From assembly GCF_042665095.1 (NCBI RefSeq), contig NZ_JBHTBV010000015.1: 64,000 nt of DNA; one strand, given 5' to 3'. Shown here piece after piece: positions 34,751 through 43,552 of this stretch. The notes beneath the pieces are model-generated. The model saw only the letters and a program-made list of their open reading frames with translations, had not been told where the DNA came from and did not search any database. A program made the position numbers and the translations under genes. Each line of letters starts with the position of its first letter. Position 1 is the first letter of the stretch. The DNA comes from Gordonibacter pamelaeae (GTDB lineage Bacteria > Actinomycetota > Coriobacteriia > Coriobacteriales > Eggerthellaceae).

Positions 34751-35341
34751 TTAGCGCCAGTCCTCCTCGTCGGCGGACTCCCATCCCAGAAGCGCATCGC
34801 CTATCAGGCGGAACGTGAAGGGGAGCGGCTTTGCCAGCGCGCCCTCGTCGATGAGCACCGCGATGCCCTCCAGCTCGTCGAGCAAGTCGAAGAACGACAC
34901 CTCCTCGAGCGACGGCATGCCGGCGGCTATCTCGTCCGCCGAGATAGTCATGATGGCAAGGACGATGTCCAGGTAGCCGTCCAGCTGGTCGTTGCTGGCG
35001 CGCAGCGCCTCCACGTCGTCCTTGCCGAAGAACGACTCCTCCACGCAGTACCAGCCGATGACGCCCTCGTCGTCGGCCTCCTCGTCGTCCAGAAGGTCGC
35101 TTAGCACAATGCCGTTGCCGGCGAGGTCGTCCACGGAGAAGCACGCCGAGGCCAGAAGCTCGGGCGTCACGAGCGGCTCCTCGCTGTCGTCCAGGTCGCT
35201 CATCACGTACACCACGCGCGCGACCAGCCCGTTCTCCATCACGTTAAGCGACAGCCCGAAATGGTATCCCGGCATCGCCTGGCGCGTGCCCCAGTACAGC
35301 TCGCCGCTGTGCTCGATAAGGGTCTTGACGGTAGCGGCCAT
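34751..35341 (-). CDS. Acidic hypothetical protein
   Basis: A 196-residue, strongly acidic soluble protein starting MAATVKTLIEHSGELYWGTR. It has no signal peptide, membrane span or recognisable catalytic motif. LSLNVMENGLVARVVYVMSD suggests a beta-sheet N-terminus, and the middle is rich in Asp and Glu (SDLLDDEEADDEGV). It is divergent from ridA. The codon and GC use resemble its neighbours, so it is probably a native lineage-specific gene. Function unknown. Confidence 0.65.
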   Translation of the reverse strand: MAATVKTLIEHSGELYWGTRQAMPGYHFGLSLNVMENGLVARVVYVMSDLDDSEEPLVTPELLASACFSVDDLAGNGIVLSDLLDDEEADDEGVIGWYCVEESFFGKDDVEALRASNDQLDGYLDIVLAIMTISADEIAAGMPSLEEVSFFDLLDELEGIAVLIDEGALAKPLPFTFRLIGDALLGWESADEEDWR

Positions 35342-35448
35342 GCGGCCTCCTTCGCATCGGATGGATCGGTTGGAAAGAGTATAGGGCAAACAGGGCCCGG
35401 GCGATGCGCTAGAATGGGCGGAAACACCGAACACGGAAGGAAGCGCTC

Positions 35449-35832
35449 ATGGACGTTGTCGAGACGAAGGGGGCCCCGGCGGCCATCGGCCCCTATTCGC
35501 AGGGGGTCGTGGCGGGAGGGCTGCTGTTCGCCTCGGGGCAGATCGCGCTCGACCCGGCCACGGGCGAGCTTGTGGGGGAGACGGCGGCCGAGCAGGCGGA
35601 GCAGGTCATGCGCAACGTGGGCGCGCTGCTCGCGGCCGCCGGCACCGATTTCGACCACGTGGCGAAGGCCACGTGCTTCCTTGCCGATCTGGGCGACTTC
35701 GCGGCGGTGAACGAGGTGTACGCCCGCTCGTTCGGCGCTCATTTGCCCGCGCGCTCGGCGGTGCAGGTGGCGGGCCTGCCGAAGGGCGCGCTCGTGGAGG
35801 TGGAAGTGGTGGCCGAGGTGCCGGGCGCGTAG
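35449..35832 (+). CDS. ridA: RidA family enamine/imine deaminase
   Basis: A 127-residue protein that hydrolyses reactive enamine/imine intermediates from PLP enzymes. IGPYSQGVVAGGLLFASGQI at the start, NVGALLAAAGTDFDHVAKAT in the middle and PARSAVQVAGLPKGALVEVE with the catalytic arginine at the end cover the whole YjgF/RidA fold. Length is standard. ACGGAAGGAAGCGCTC precedes the ATG. Confidence 0.93.
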   Translation: MDVVETKGAPAAIGPYSQGVVAGGLLFASGQIALDPATGELVGETAAEQAEQVMRNVGALLAAAGTDFDHVAKATCFLADLGDFAAVNEVYARSFGAHLPARSAVQVAGLPKGALVEVEVVAEVPGA

Positions 35833-36003
35833 CCGGCAACCAAGGGGCGCACGTGCGGCCGCCGCTTCCCGGCGCGCGTGTCCGGGCGACGAAACGACCG
35901 GGCGCGACGTGGCGGAACCGGGCCGGCTCGGGTATGCTGTAAGCCGCATCCGGCGGACGTGCGGGAGGCGTTCGGGAAACGTTCGAGAAGAGGGGTTGTA
36001 CCT

Positions 36004-36606
36004 ATGTATGTGACCTGCCTTGACCTGGAGGGCGTGCTCGTGCCCGAGATATGGATCGCGTTCGCCGAGGCGAGCGGCATCCCCGAGCTCAAGCGCACCA
36101 CGCGCGACGAGCCCGACTACGACAAGCTCATGGCCTTCCGCCTGGACACGCTCGCAGAGCACGGCCTGGGCCTTCCCGAGATCCAGCGCACCATCGCCGC
36201 CATCGACCCGCTGCCGGGCGCGCGGGAGTTTCTGGACGAGCTGCGCTCGCAGATGCAGGTCATCATCATCAGCGACACGTTCACCCAGTTCGCGAGCCCG
36301 CTCATGGAGAAGCTGGGGTGGCCGACCATCTTCTGCAACGAGCTGGACATGACCGCCGACGGCCGGATCGCCGGCATCCGCATGCGCTGCCCCGAGTCCA
36401 AGCTCACCACGGTGCGCGCGCTGCAGTCGTGCGGCTTCGACACCATCGCCGCCGGCGACAGCTTCAACGACCTGGCGATGATCCGTGCGAGCAAGGCCGG
36501 CTTCCTGTTCCGCAGCACCGACGCCATCAAGGCCGACAACCCCGACCTGCCGGCCTTCGAGGAGTTCGGCGACCTGCTGGCCGCCATCAAGCAGGCCGTC
36601 GCGTAG
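36004..36606 (+). CDS. thrH: Bifunctional phosphoserine phosphatase / homoserine phosphotransferase ThrH
   Basis: A 200-residue HAD-superfamily enzyme. The start MYVTCLDLEGVLVPEIWIAF carries the ThrH form of the catalytic loop (DLEGVL in place of DxDGT), which separates it from SerB. IISDTFTQFASPLMEKLGWP and AAGDSFNDLAMIRAS are motifs II and IV. It removes phosphate from phosphoserine and can pass it to homoserine, linking serine and threonine synthesis. A TATGCT box near 35933 may be its promoter; the next gene begins 14 bases after the stop. Confidence 0.9.
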   Translation: MYVTCLDLEGVLVPEIWIAFAEASGIPELKRTTRDEPDYDKLMAFRLDTLAEHGLGLPEIQRTIAAIDPLPGAREFLDELRSQMQVIIISDTFTQFASPLMEKLGWPTIFCNELDMTADGRIAGIRMRCPESKLTTVRALQSCGFDTIAAGDSFNDLAMIRASKAGFLFRSTDAIKADNPDLPAFEEFGDLLAAIKQAVA

Positions 36607-36620
36607 GGAGAGGGCGTCCC

Positions 36621-37457
36621 GTGCCGATCATCCATCTCGACGGTTTGGGCGACCCGCGGCTCGCGGTGTACTCGGGCATGACCGATTCGCAGCTGCGCGA
36701 CTGTCCCGACAGCGCGCACGGCCTGTTCATCGGCGAGTCGCGCAAGGTGATCGAGCGCGCGCTGGACGCCGGCGTGCGGATGCGCTCGCTGTTCATGGAG
36801 GAGAAGTGGCTCGACCAGACCATGCCGGTCGTCGAGCGGGCGCTCGCGGCCGATGCGGAGATGCCCGTGTTCGTGGCCACGCGCGAGCAGTTTCACGCGC
36901 TCACCGGCTACGAGGTGACGCGCGGGGCGCTCGCGGCGTTCGAGCGGCCGGCGCTGCCGAGCGTGGAGGAGCTGTTGGCGGGCGCGCGCCGCGTAGCCGT
37001 GCTCGAGGACGTGGTGAACTACACGAACATCGGGGCCGTCTTCCGCTCGGCGGCGGCGCTCGGCATCGACGCGGTGCTGGTCACGCCGTCGTGCCACGAC
37101 CCGCTGTACCGCCGTGCCGCACGCGTGTCGATGGGGACGGTGTTCCAGGTGCCGTGGACGCGCATCGGCAGCGTGCGCGATTGGGCGACGGAGGGCGTGC
37201 CGCTCTTGCGCTCGCTCGGCTTCGCCACGGCCGCGCTCGCGCTCGCGGACGACGCGATCTACCTGCACGATGCGCGCCTGCGCGACTGCGAGCGCCTGGC
37301 GCTCGTGCTCGGCACCGAGGGCGACGGCCTGGCCGCCTCCACGATAGCCGCCAGCGACTACACCGTGAAGATCCCCATGGACCACGACGTGGACTCCCTC
37401 AACGTGGCCGCCGCCAGCGCCGTGGCCTTCTGGGAACTGCGCACGAAGTGGCGTTAG
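36621..37457 (+). CDS. SpoU/TrmH family RNA 2'-O-methyltransferase
   Basis: A 278-residue SPOUT methyltransferase starting at a GTG behind AGGGAGAGGG. The knotted catalytic domain has motif 1 NYTNIGAVFRSAAALGID, motif 2 LVLGTEGDGL and motif 3 IPMDHDVDSLNVAAASAVA. A substrate-binding N-terminal domain of about 100 residues precedes it. It methylates ribose in rRNA or tRNA; the target is not predictable. Short spacing to thrH upstream suggests an operon. Confidence 0.87.
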   Translation: MPIIHLDGLGDPRLAVYSGMTDSQLRDCPDSAHGLFIGESRKVIERALDAGVRMRSLFMEEKWLDQTMPVVERALAADAEMPVFVATREQFHALTGYEVTRGALAAFERPALPSVEELLAGARRVAVLEDVVNYTNIGAVFRSAAALGIDAVLVTPSCHDPLYRRAARVSMGTVFQVPWTRIGSVRDWATEGVPLLRSLGFATAALALADDAIYLHDARLRDCERLALVLGTEGDGLAASTIAASDYTVKIPMDHDVDSLNVAAASAVAFWELRTKWR

Positions 37458-37460
37458 GCC

Positions 37461-37625
37461 ATGCTCGATTTCCTGCTTTCCTTGCTGATCGACACGCCCC
37501 TGCCCACGTTGCGCAATAGAGATGGCGAAGTCCGCGTGTTCTGGATTGTCGTTGCGATCGCAGTCCCGTTCTTTGCCGTTGTGGCCCTGATCTTCGTGGC
37601 GCTTGCGCTCGCCGGCGGCCGCTGA
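37461..37625 (+). CDS. Possible 54-residue single-span membrane protein
   Basis: An open frame starting three bases after the methyltransferase stop: MLDFLLSLLIDTPLPTLRNR, then a hydrophobic segment (FWIVVAIAVPFFAVVALIFV) and LALAGGR. The clean single transmembrane span and coupling to the gene before it support a real small protein, but there is no clear ribosome site beyond the upstream gene's end and no family match. Confidence 0.4.
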   Translation: MLDFLLSLLIDTPLPTLRNRDGEVRVFWIVVAIAVPFFAVVALIFVALALAGGR

Positions 37626-37632
37626 GCGCCGC

Positions 37633-38589
37633 CTACTCCAAATCCAACCCGCTCATCACCTCCCGCATCGTCTCCGCGGATGCGTGCAGGCGGGCCAGCT
37701 CGTCGTCGGAGAGCGGGGTGGGCACCTGGTACTCGATGCCGTCCTTGCCCACGACCGCGGGCATGCTCAGCACCACGTCGTGCAGGCCGTGGACGCCGCG
37801 CTGGAAGTTCGACACGGGCAGGATGGGCTTCTCGTCGCGCACGATGGCCTCGCAGATGCGCTTCACCGACATGGCGATGCCGTAGTAGGTGGCCTTCTTC
37901 TTCGCGATGATCTCGTAGGCGCTGTTCTTCACGTCCTCCGCGATGCGCTGCATGGACTCGTCGTGGTCGAAATGGCCGCGCAGCTCGCAGAAGTCGTTCA
38001 CGGGGATGCCGGAGACGTTCGCCGTGCTCCAGGCCGCGATCTCGCTGTCGCCGTGCTCGCCGATGATGCGCGCGTGCACGTTGCGCGGGTCCACGCCCAG
38101 ATGCTCGCCGAGGATGTACTTGAAGCGCGCGGTGTCGAGCACGGTGCCCGACCCGATCACGCGGTTCTCCGGCATGCCCGACAGCTTGAGCGCCACGTGC
38201 GTGAGAATGTCCACCGGGTTCGACACCACCAGCAGGATGCCCTGGTAGTCGCGCTGCGCGATCTCGGGGATGATGGACTTGAAGATGCGCACGTTCTTGT
38301 GCACGAGGTCGAGGCGCGTCTCGCCGGGCTGCTGGTTCGCGCCGGCCGTGACGATGATGATGGCCGCGTCGGCCGCGTCGTCGTAGTCGCCCGCGTAGAT
38401 GTTCATGGGGCCGGCGAAGGGCATGCCGTGCGCGATGTCGAGCGCCTCGCCCTCCGCGCGGTCGCGGTCGACGTCGATGAGCACCATCTCGGTGAACAGC
38501 TCGCTCTGCATGAGCGCGAACGCCGTGGCGGATCCCACGAACCCGCATCCGACGATGGCGACCTTCCGGTTGTTGGCAGTTTTGGCCAT
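37633..38589 (-). CDS. ldh: L-lactate dehydrogenase
   Basis: A 318-residue NAD-dependent oxidoreductase interconverting pyruvate and lactate. VAIVGCGFVGSATAFALM is the NAD fold; TAGANQQPGETRLDLVHKN carries the Gln that marks lactate rather than malate dehydrogenase plus the substrate arginine; IIGEHGDSEIAAWS has the catalytic histidine. The length is standard. AGGGAAAGG precedes the ATG. The gene is convergent with the small membrane-protein frame, seven bases away. Confidence 0.9.
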   Translation of the reverse strand: MAKTANNRKVAIVGCGFVGSATAFALMQSELFTEMVLIDVDRDRAEGEALDIAHGMPFAGPMNIYAGDYDDAADAAIIIVTAGANQQPGETRLDLVHKNVRIFKSIIPEIAQRDYQGILLVVSNPVDILTHVALKLSGMPENRVIGSGTVLDTARFKYILGEHLGVDPRNVHARIIGEHGDSEIAAWSTANVSGIPVNDFCELRGHFDHDESMQRIAEDVKNSAYEIIAKKKATYYGIAMSVKRICEAIVRDEKPILPVSNFQRGVHGLHDVVLSMPAVVGKDGIEYQVPTPLSDDELARLHASAETMREVMSGLDLE

Positions 38590-38931
38590 GTGAAGCCTTT
38601 CCCTAGCGTTACGGTAGCGTATTGGCTCGAACCTACTGCAACGACGCGTCGCCGTCAAGGCCTCAAGGATTTCGCCAGGGTTTCCCCGTTTGGCAAAGTG
38701 ATGGCGATCGGGATGATGCGGCATCGCTTTCCGTATTAAAAAGAAACGGAAGAGGTTGGCTGCCCAACGCGGTTCTGCTCTGTTTCAATAGCAGGATGAA
38801 TGTTTCAAAATGCTGCCGCCCGTCGAAATTCCCGTGGGGTTTGCGGTTCCCGGTGCGGCCGCCGCCGGGGGCGCGGCCGCTCTGCTATGATGCGGAGGTG
38901 TTTGGGAAAGGAATCGAGCGGGGGAGGGTCA
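38590..38931 (+). promoter_or_regulatory. Gene-free divergent region with formate dehydrogenase promoter candidate
   Basis: This 342-bp gap separates ldh from the formate dehydrogenase genes. It holds an AT-rich run (38736-38800), a GC-rich inverted pair GCGGCCG/CGGCCGC near 38855-38880 and TATGAT near 38885-38890 as a -10 candidate for fdh. GGGGAGGG at 38921-38928 precedes the TTG start. I looked for a molybdenum-cofactor riboswitch and could not recognise one. Confidence 0.4.
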
Positions 38932-40770
38932 TTGGCAAGGTTATCGGTGGCGCCCAGGGCGAAGGACGACGGGCGCATCGCCGCCACTCTAGACAGATAC
39001 GTGCGCCGTGTGACGGCCACGCCGCCGGGCACGTGCCCGGTCGTGGTGCAGCGGTCGCTTTTGCAGGCGGCTGCGGCGCAGACGTGCGGCAAGTGCGTGC
39101 CGTGCCGCGACGGCCTGCCGCGGCTGGCCGCGCTCGTCGGGCGCGTGGCGGACTGCGAGGCGGACGCGGGGGTGCTCGCCGAGGCCCGCGCGCTGGCCGA
39201 GATGGTGCGCGACACGTCGGACTGCGCCATCGGCTACGAGGCGGCGAACGCCCTGATCGAGGGCTTGGAGGAGTTCGCCGACGAGTACGCGAGCCACGTG
39301 GGGGCGCGCTCCTGCGCCGCGGGCGTGGGCCAGACGGTGCCCTGCGAGACGCTCTGCCCGGCGCACGTGGACGTGCCCGGCTACATCGGCCTCGTGGCGG
39401 CCGGCGACTACGCCGGTGCCGTGAACCTGGTGCGCAAGGACAACCCGTTCCCCACGGCCTGCGCGTTCGTGTGCGAGCACCCCTGCGAGGCCCGGTGCCG
39501 CCGCACCCTCGTCGACGCGCCGGTGAACATCCGCGGCATCAAGCGGTTCGCCGTGGACCAGGCTCCCGCCGACCAGGTGGCACCCCCGCCGCACAGCGTG
39601 GACACCGCGCGGAACATCGCCGTGGTGGGAGGCGGCCCGAGCGGGCTCACCTGCGCGTATTTCCTCGCGCTCATGGGGCATCGCGTGACGGTGTTCGAGG
39701 CGCGCAGCCAGCTGGGCGGCATGCTGCGCTACGGCATACCGGCCTACCGCCTGCCGCGCGAGCGCCTGGACGAGGACTTGCGCGGCATCCTCTCCGCCGG
39801 TTCTATCACAGCGCTCTGCGACACGCCGGTGGGCGCGCACGAGATGGCCGAGATCGCCGAGAACTACTACGCGGTGTACGTGGCCGTGGGCGCGCAGGCG
39901 GGCAAGACGCTCGCGCTGCCGAATGCGGACGCTGCGGGCGTCATGTCGGCCGTGGAGCTGCTGGGGGCCATCGGCGACGGCGACTACCCCGACTTCACGG
40001 GCAAGAAGGTGGCCGTGGTGGGCGGCGGCAACGTGGCCATGGACTGCGCGCGCACGGCGGTGCGCGCCGGCGCCGAAGAGGTGTCCGTGGTGTACCGCCG
40101 CCGCAAGGAGGACATGACGGCGCTTCCGGCCGAGGTGGAGAGCGCCGTGGCCGAGGGCGTGGAACTGGTGGTGCTGCAGGCACCCGTGGGCATCGAAGTG
40201 GACGGGAAGGGACGTTGCGCGGCGCTCGTCACGCAGCCCCAGATGATAGGCGCCGTGCGCGGCGGCCGTCCGGCACCGGTGACGGCGGACAAGCCGCAAG
40301 AGCGCATCGCGGCGGACATCGTGCTCATCGCGGTGGGGCAGGGCGTCGAGACGGAGCCGTTCGAGGAGTTCGGCATGGCAACCGTCCGGGGCTGCTTCGA
40401 CGCCGACGAGGGCCTGGCGGCCGCGGGGTATGGCAACGTGTTCGTGGGCGGCGACTGCCAGACAGGGCCGGCCACGGTCATCCGCGCCATCGCGGCGGGC
40501 AAGGTGGCCGCGCGCAACATCGATGCGTACCTGGGCTGCTCGCACAAGCTGGCCTGCGGGGTCTCGGCCCCGCCGGCCCCGCCCAACGACCGCACGCCCA
40601 AGGGTCGCGTGGAGCTGGTGGAACGGCCGGCGCGCGAGCGCAAGCGCGATTTCAAGGACGTCGAGTGCGGCATGAGCCGCGAGGAGGCCGAGCAGGAGTG
40701 CGGCCGCTGCCTGCGCTGCGACGTGTTCGGCTGCGGCGCGACCGAGGAAGGCAGGGAACAGTATGCCTAG
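38932..40770 (+). CDS. NADPH/NADH-dependent oxidoreductase subunit of formate dehydrogenase (NuoF-type Fe-S + GltD-like)
   Basis: A 612-residue flavoprotein that probably passes electrons between FdhA and NAD(P). I start it at the TTG at 38932 after GGGGAGGG; the frame is open further back to 38800, but that part is Arg-rich and unlike protein. Residues about 45-60 (QTCGKCVPCRDGLPRL) match the C-terminal NuoF [4Fe-4S] site. Next come CETLCPAHVDVPGYI and CEHPCEARCRR cluster-binding motifs, then two nucleotide folds (IAVVGGGPSGLTCAYFL and VAVVGGGNVAMDCARTA) as in glutamate synthase small subunits. The stop overlaps the fdhA start. Homologues accompany NADP-linked formate dehydrogenases of acetogens. 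Confidence 0.82.
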   Translation: MARLSVAPRAKDDGRIAATLDRYVRRVTATPPGTCPVVVQRSLLQAAAAQTCGKCVPCRDGLPRLAALVGRVADCEADAGVLAEARALAEMVRDTSDCAIGYEAANALIEGLEEFADEYASHVGARSCAAGVGQTVPCETLCPAHVDVPGYIGLVAAGDYAGAVNLVRKDNPFPTACAFVCEHPCEARCRRTLVDAPVNIRGIKRFAVDQAPADQVAPPPHSVDTARNIAVVGGGPSGLTCAYFLALMGHRVTVFEARSQLGGMLRYGIPAYRLPRERLDEDLRGILSAGSITALCDTPVGAHEMAEIAENYYAVYVAVGAQAGKTLALPNADAAGVMSAVELLGAIGDGDYPDFTGKKVAVVGGGNVAMDCARTAVRAGAEEVSVVYRRRKEDMTALPAEVESAVAEGVELVVLQAPVGIEVDGKGRCAALVTQPQMIGAVRGGRPAPVTADKPQERIAADIVLIAVGQGVETEPFEEFGMATVRGCFDADEGLAAAGYGNVFVGGDCQTGPATVIRAIAAGKVAARNIDAYLGCSHKLACGVSAPPAPPNDRTPKGRVELVERPARERKRDFKDVECGMSREEAEQECGRCLRCDVFGCGATEEGREQYA

Positions 40771-43474
40771 CATCACGATAGACGGCATTGCGCGGGAGGT
40801 GCCTGCGGGCACGACCGTGCTGGAGGCGGCGCGGGAGGCGGGCGTCCGCATACCTACGCTCTGCTACTTGAAGGACGTGAGCGCCGTCGGCTCGTGCCGC
40901 GTGTGCGTGGTGGACGTGGAGGGCCTGGCCCACCCGGTGCCGTCGTGCTCGACGGCCGTGTGGGACGGCATGGCCGTGACCACCGACTCGCCGCGCGTGC
41001 AGGCCTATCGAAGGGTCGCGCTCGAGCTGATCATCGCCGACCACGGGCAGGGCGTGGGCGCGCCGTGCTTTTCATGCGACAAGAATGGGGCCTGCGAGCT
41101 GGCCGACCTCTGCCGCGAGTATGGCGTGGAGGGCCCGGCGCACCCGGCGCCGCGCGCGCAGGAGCCCGTGCTGGACGGCAACCCGTTTTTGCGCTACGAC
41201 CCGAACCTGTGCATCCGCTGCCAGCGCTGCGTGGGCGCCTGCAACGCCGCCGCGCGCAACCACGCGCTGCGCACGGGCAAGCGCGGGACGCGCACGACCG
41301 TCGAGGCCCCGTTCGGGCCGGACTGGCGCGCGAGCGCCTGCGAGTCGTGCGGCAACTGCGCGCAGGCGTGCCCCACGGGCGCGCTCGTGGAGAAGCGCCG
41401 CGGCGCCTACCGCTCGTGGGAGACGGAGCGCGTGCGCACCACCTGCCCGCACTGCGGCGTGGGCTGCCAGCTGGACCTCGTGGTGAAGGACGGCCGTATC
41501 GTGGATGCGGAGGGCGCGCTGGGGCCGTCGAACAAGGGGCTTCTGTGCGTGAAGGGCCGCTCCGGCAGCTTCGACTTCGTCGATGCGCCCGACCGCCTGA
41601 CCGCGCCGCTCGTGCGCAACGCCGCCACGGGCGAGCTCGAGCCGGCAAGCTGGGACGACGCGCTCGACCTGGTGGCGCGCCGCTTCGCCGAGCTGCGCGA
41701 CGAGCACGGCGGGGAGGCGCTCGCGGCCTTCGCCTGCTCGCGGTCCACCAACGAGGACATCTACCTGTTCCAGAAGATGGCGCGCATAAGCCTCCACACG
41801 AACAACGTGGACTGCTGCGCGCGTGTTTGACACGCTCCCACCGTCGCCGGTCTGGCGACCATGCTTGGCTCGGGAGCGATGACGAACTCCATCGACGACG
41901 TGTGCCGGAAGGCGGACGTGGTCATGCTCGTGGGGTCGAACCCCGAGGAGGCCCATCCGGTCATTGGCATGCAGCTGCGCGCCGCCGTGGAGCGGGGCTG
42001 CCGCCTCATCGTGGTGGACCCGCGTGACATCGGGCTGGCCGCGCAGGCGGACCTCCATCTGAAGCTGCGGCCCGGCACGAACGTGGCGTTCGCGAACGGC
42101 ATTGTGAACGTCCTTTTGGCCGAGGGCCTCTACGATGCCGAGTTCGTGCGCGAGCGCACGGAGGGCATCGAGGTGCTGGCCGCCACGGTGCGCGACTACA
42201 CGCCCGCGCGCGTGGCCGAGATCTGCGGCATCGACCAGCGCGACCTCGTGTCCGCCGCGAAGATGTACGGAGGGGCGGGCGCGGCCGCCATCGTGTACTG
42301 CCTGGGCGTGACCGAGCACTCCACCGGCACCGACGGCGTGATGGCGCTCTCGAACATCGCCATGATCACGGGCAACCTCGGCAAGCCCGGCGGCGGCGTG
42401 AACCCGCTGCGCGGGCAGAACAACGTGCAGGGCGCCTGCGACATGGGCGCGGGCCCCGACGACCTGCCGGGCTACCAGAAGGTGGCCGATCCCGAGGTGC
42501 TGCGCCGCTTCGAGCGCGCCTGGGGTGCAAGCCTGCCGCGCGAGCGGGGGCTCAAGGCCACCGAATGTTTCCCCGCCATGCTGGAGGGGCGCGTGCGCGG
42601 CCTGTACCTGTTCGGCGAGGACCCGGTGCGCACCGACCCCGACACGGGGCACGTGCTGCGCGCGCTCGCGGCGCTTGACTTCCTCGTGGTGCAGGACCTG
42701 TTCCTCACCGAGACGGCGAAGCTGGCCCACGTCGTGCTGCCCGGGCGCAGCTATGCGGAGAAGGAGGGTACGTTCACGAACACCGAGCGGCGCGTGCAGC
42801 GCGTGCGCAAGGCCGCGCGCGGCCCGGCGGGGCCGCGGCTGGACACCGACGTGTTCACCGAGGTCATGAACCGCATGGGCTACGAGCAGCCGCGTTTGAC
42901 CGCCGCGGAGGTCATGGACGAGATAGCCTCGGTCACGCCGTCGTACGGCGGCGTGGGCCATGCGCGCCTCGACGGCGACGAGGTGGCCGGGCGGGGCCTT
43001 CAGTGGCCGTGCCCGCACGCGGGGCATCCCGGCACGCCCATCCTGCACCGGCGCGAGTTCGCGCAGGGGGTGGGTGCGTTCTCCACGCCGGACTACCGTC
43101 CCTCGGCGGAGCTTCCCGACGAGGAATACCCGCTGGCCATGATGACGGGCCGCGTGCTCGCCCAGTACAACGCATGCGCGATGACCGGGCGCACCGAGGG
43201 CCTGGGCGCGCTGTCCGGCAGCTCGTTCATCGAGCTGAACGATGCCGACGCCGCCGCCCTCGGCATCGCCGACGGCGACCGGGTGCGCGTGACGTCGCGC
43301 CGCGGCTCCCTCGAGACCACGGCCCATGTGTCGGACAAGACTAACCCCGGCCAGACGTGGATGCCCTTCCACTTCCAGGACGGAAACAGCAACTGGCTCA
43401 CCATCGCCGCCCTCGACCCCGTGTCGAAGGCCCCCGAGTACAAGGTCTGCGCGGTGCGGGTGGAGAAGGCATAG
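40763..43474 (+). CDS. fdhA: Selenocysteine-containing formate dehydrogenase catalytic subunit, NuoG-like N-terminus
   Basis: A 903-residue molybdo- or tungstopterin enzyme that interconverts formate and CO2. The TGA at 41828-41830 is read as selenocysteine: the context VDCCARV-U-HAPTVAGL matches the catalytic site of E. coli FdhF, and the protein continues in frame for 548 residues. Numbering gives Sec356. N-terminally there is a [2Fe-2S] domain (GSCRVCVVDVEG), a NuoG-type His/Cys cluster (DHGQGVGAPCFSCDKNGACE), two ferredoxin clusters (CIRCQRCVGAC and CESCGNCAQACPTG) and TTCPHCGVGCQLD. This suits a soluble NAD(P)-linked, possibly bifurcating enzyme with the upstream flavoprotein, whose stop overlaps its start. 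Confidence 0.92.
41834..41877 (+). promoter_or_regulatory. Bacterial SECIS hairpin directing selenocysteine at the fdhA UGA
   Basis: Directly after the UGA (41828-41830) the mRNA folds into an outer stem GCUCCC (41834-41839)/GGGAGC (41872-41877) and an inner stem GUCGCC (41843-41848)/GGCGAC (41854-41859) with apical loop GGUCU. The apical GGUCU also occurs in the E. coli fdhF SECIS, where it binds SelB. Distance and loop match the known rule. The fold is seen by eye; function follows from the FdhF precedent. Confidence 0.85.
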
Positions 43475-43501
43475 AAAAGCGGCGGCCGAAGGGCCGCCGC
43501 T
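43475..43501 (-). terminator. Terminator between fdhA and ettA
   Basis: A 10-bp stem (43478-43487 with 43492-43501, loop GAAG) lies just past both stop codons. On the minus strand it is followed by TTTT, so it ends ettA transcription well; on the plus strand the T-run is weak and it may serve fdhA only partly. Confidence 0.7.
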
Positions 43502-43552
43502 CGCGTTGCGGGGAGATGGGGCAGGTTTGGACCGCCCCTTGCTCGCTTTCGC

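Noticed and set aside
38590..38931. Molybdenum-cofactor riboswitch before the formate dehydrogenase
   Set aside because: No recognisable conserved core; only generic GC-rich inverted repeats.
40763..41830. A short 355-residue Fe-S protein ending at the TGA at 41828
   Set aside because: The sequence across the TGA is a continuous formate dehydrogenase with selenocysteine context and a SECIS hairpin; it is one gene.
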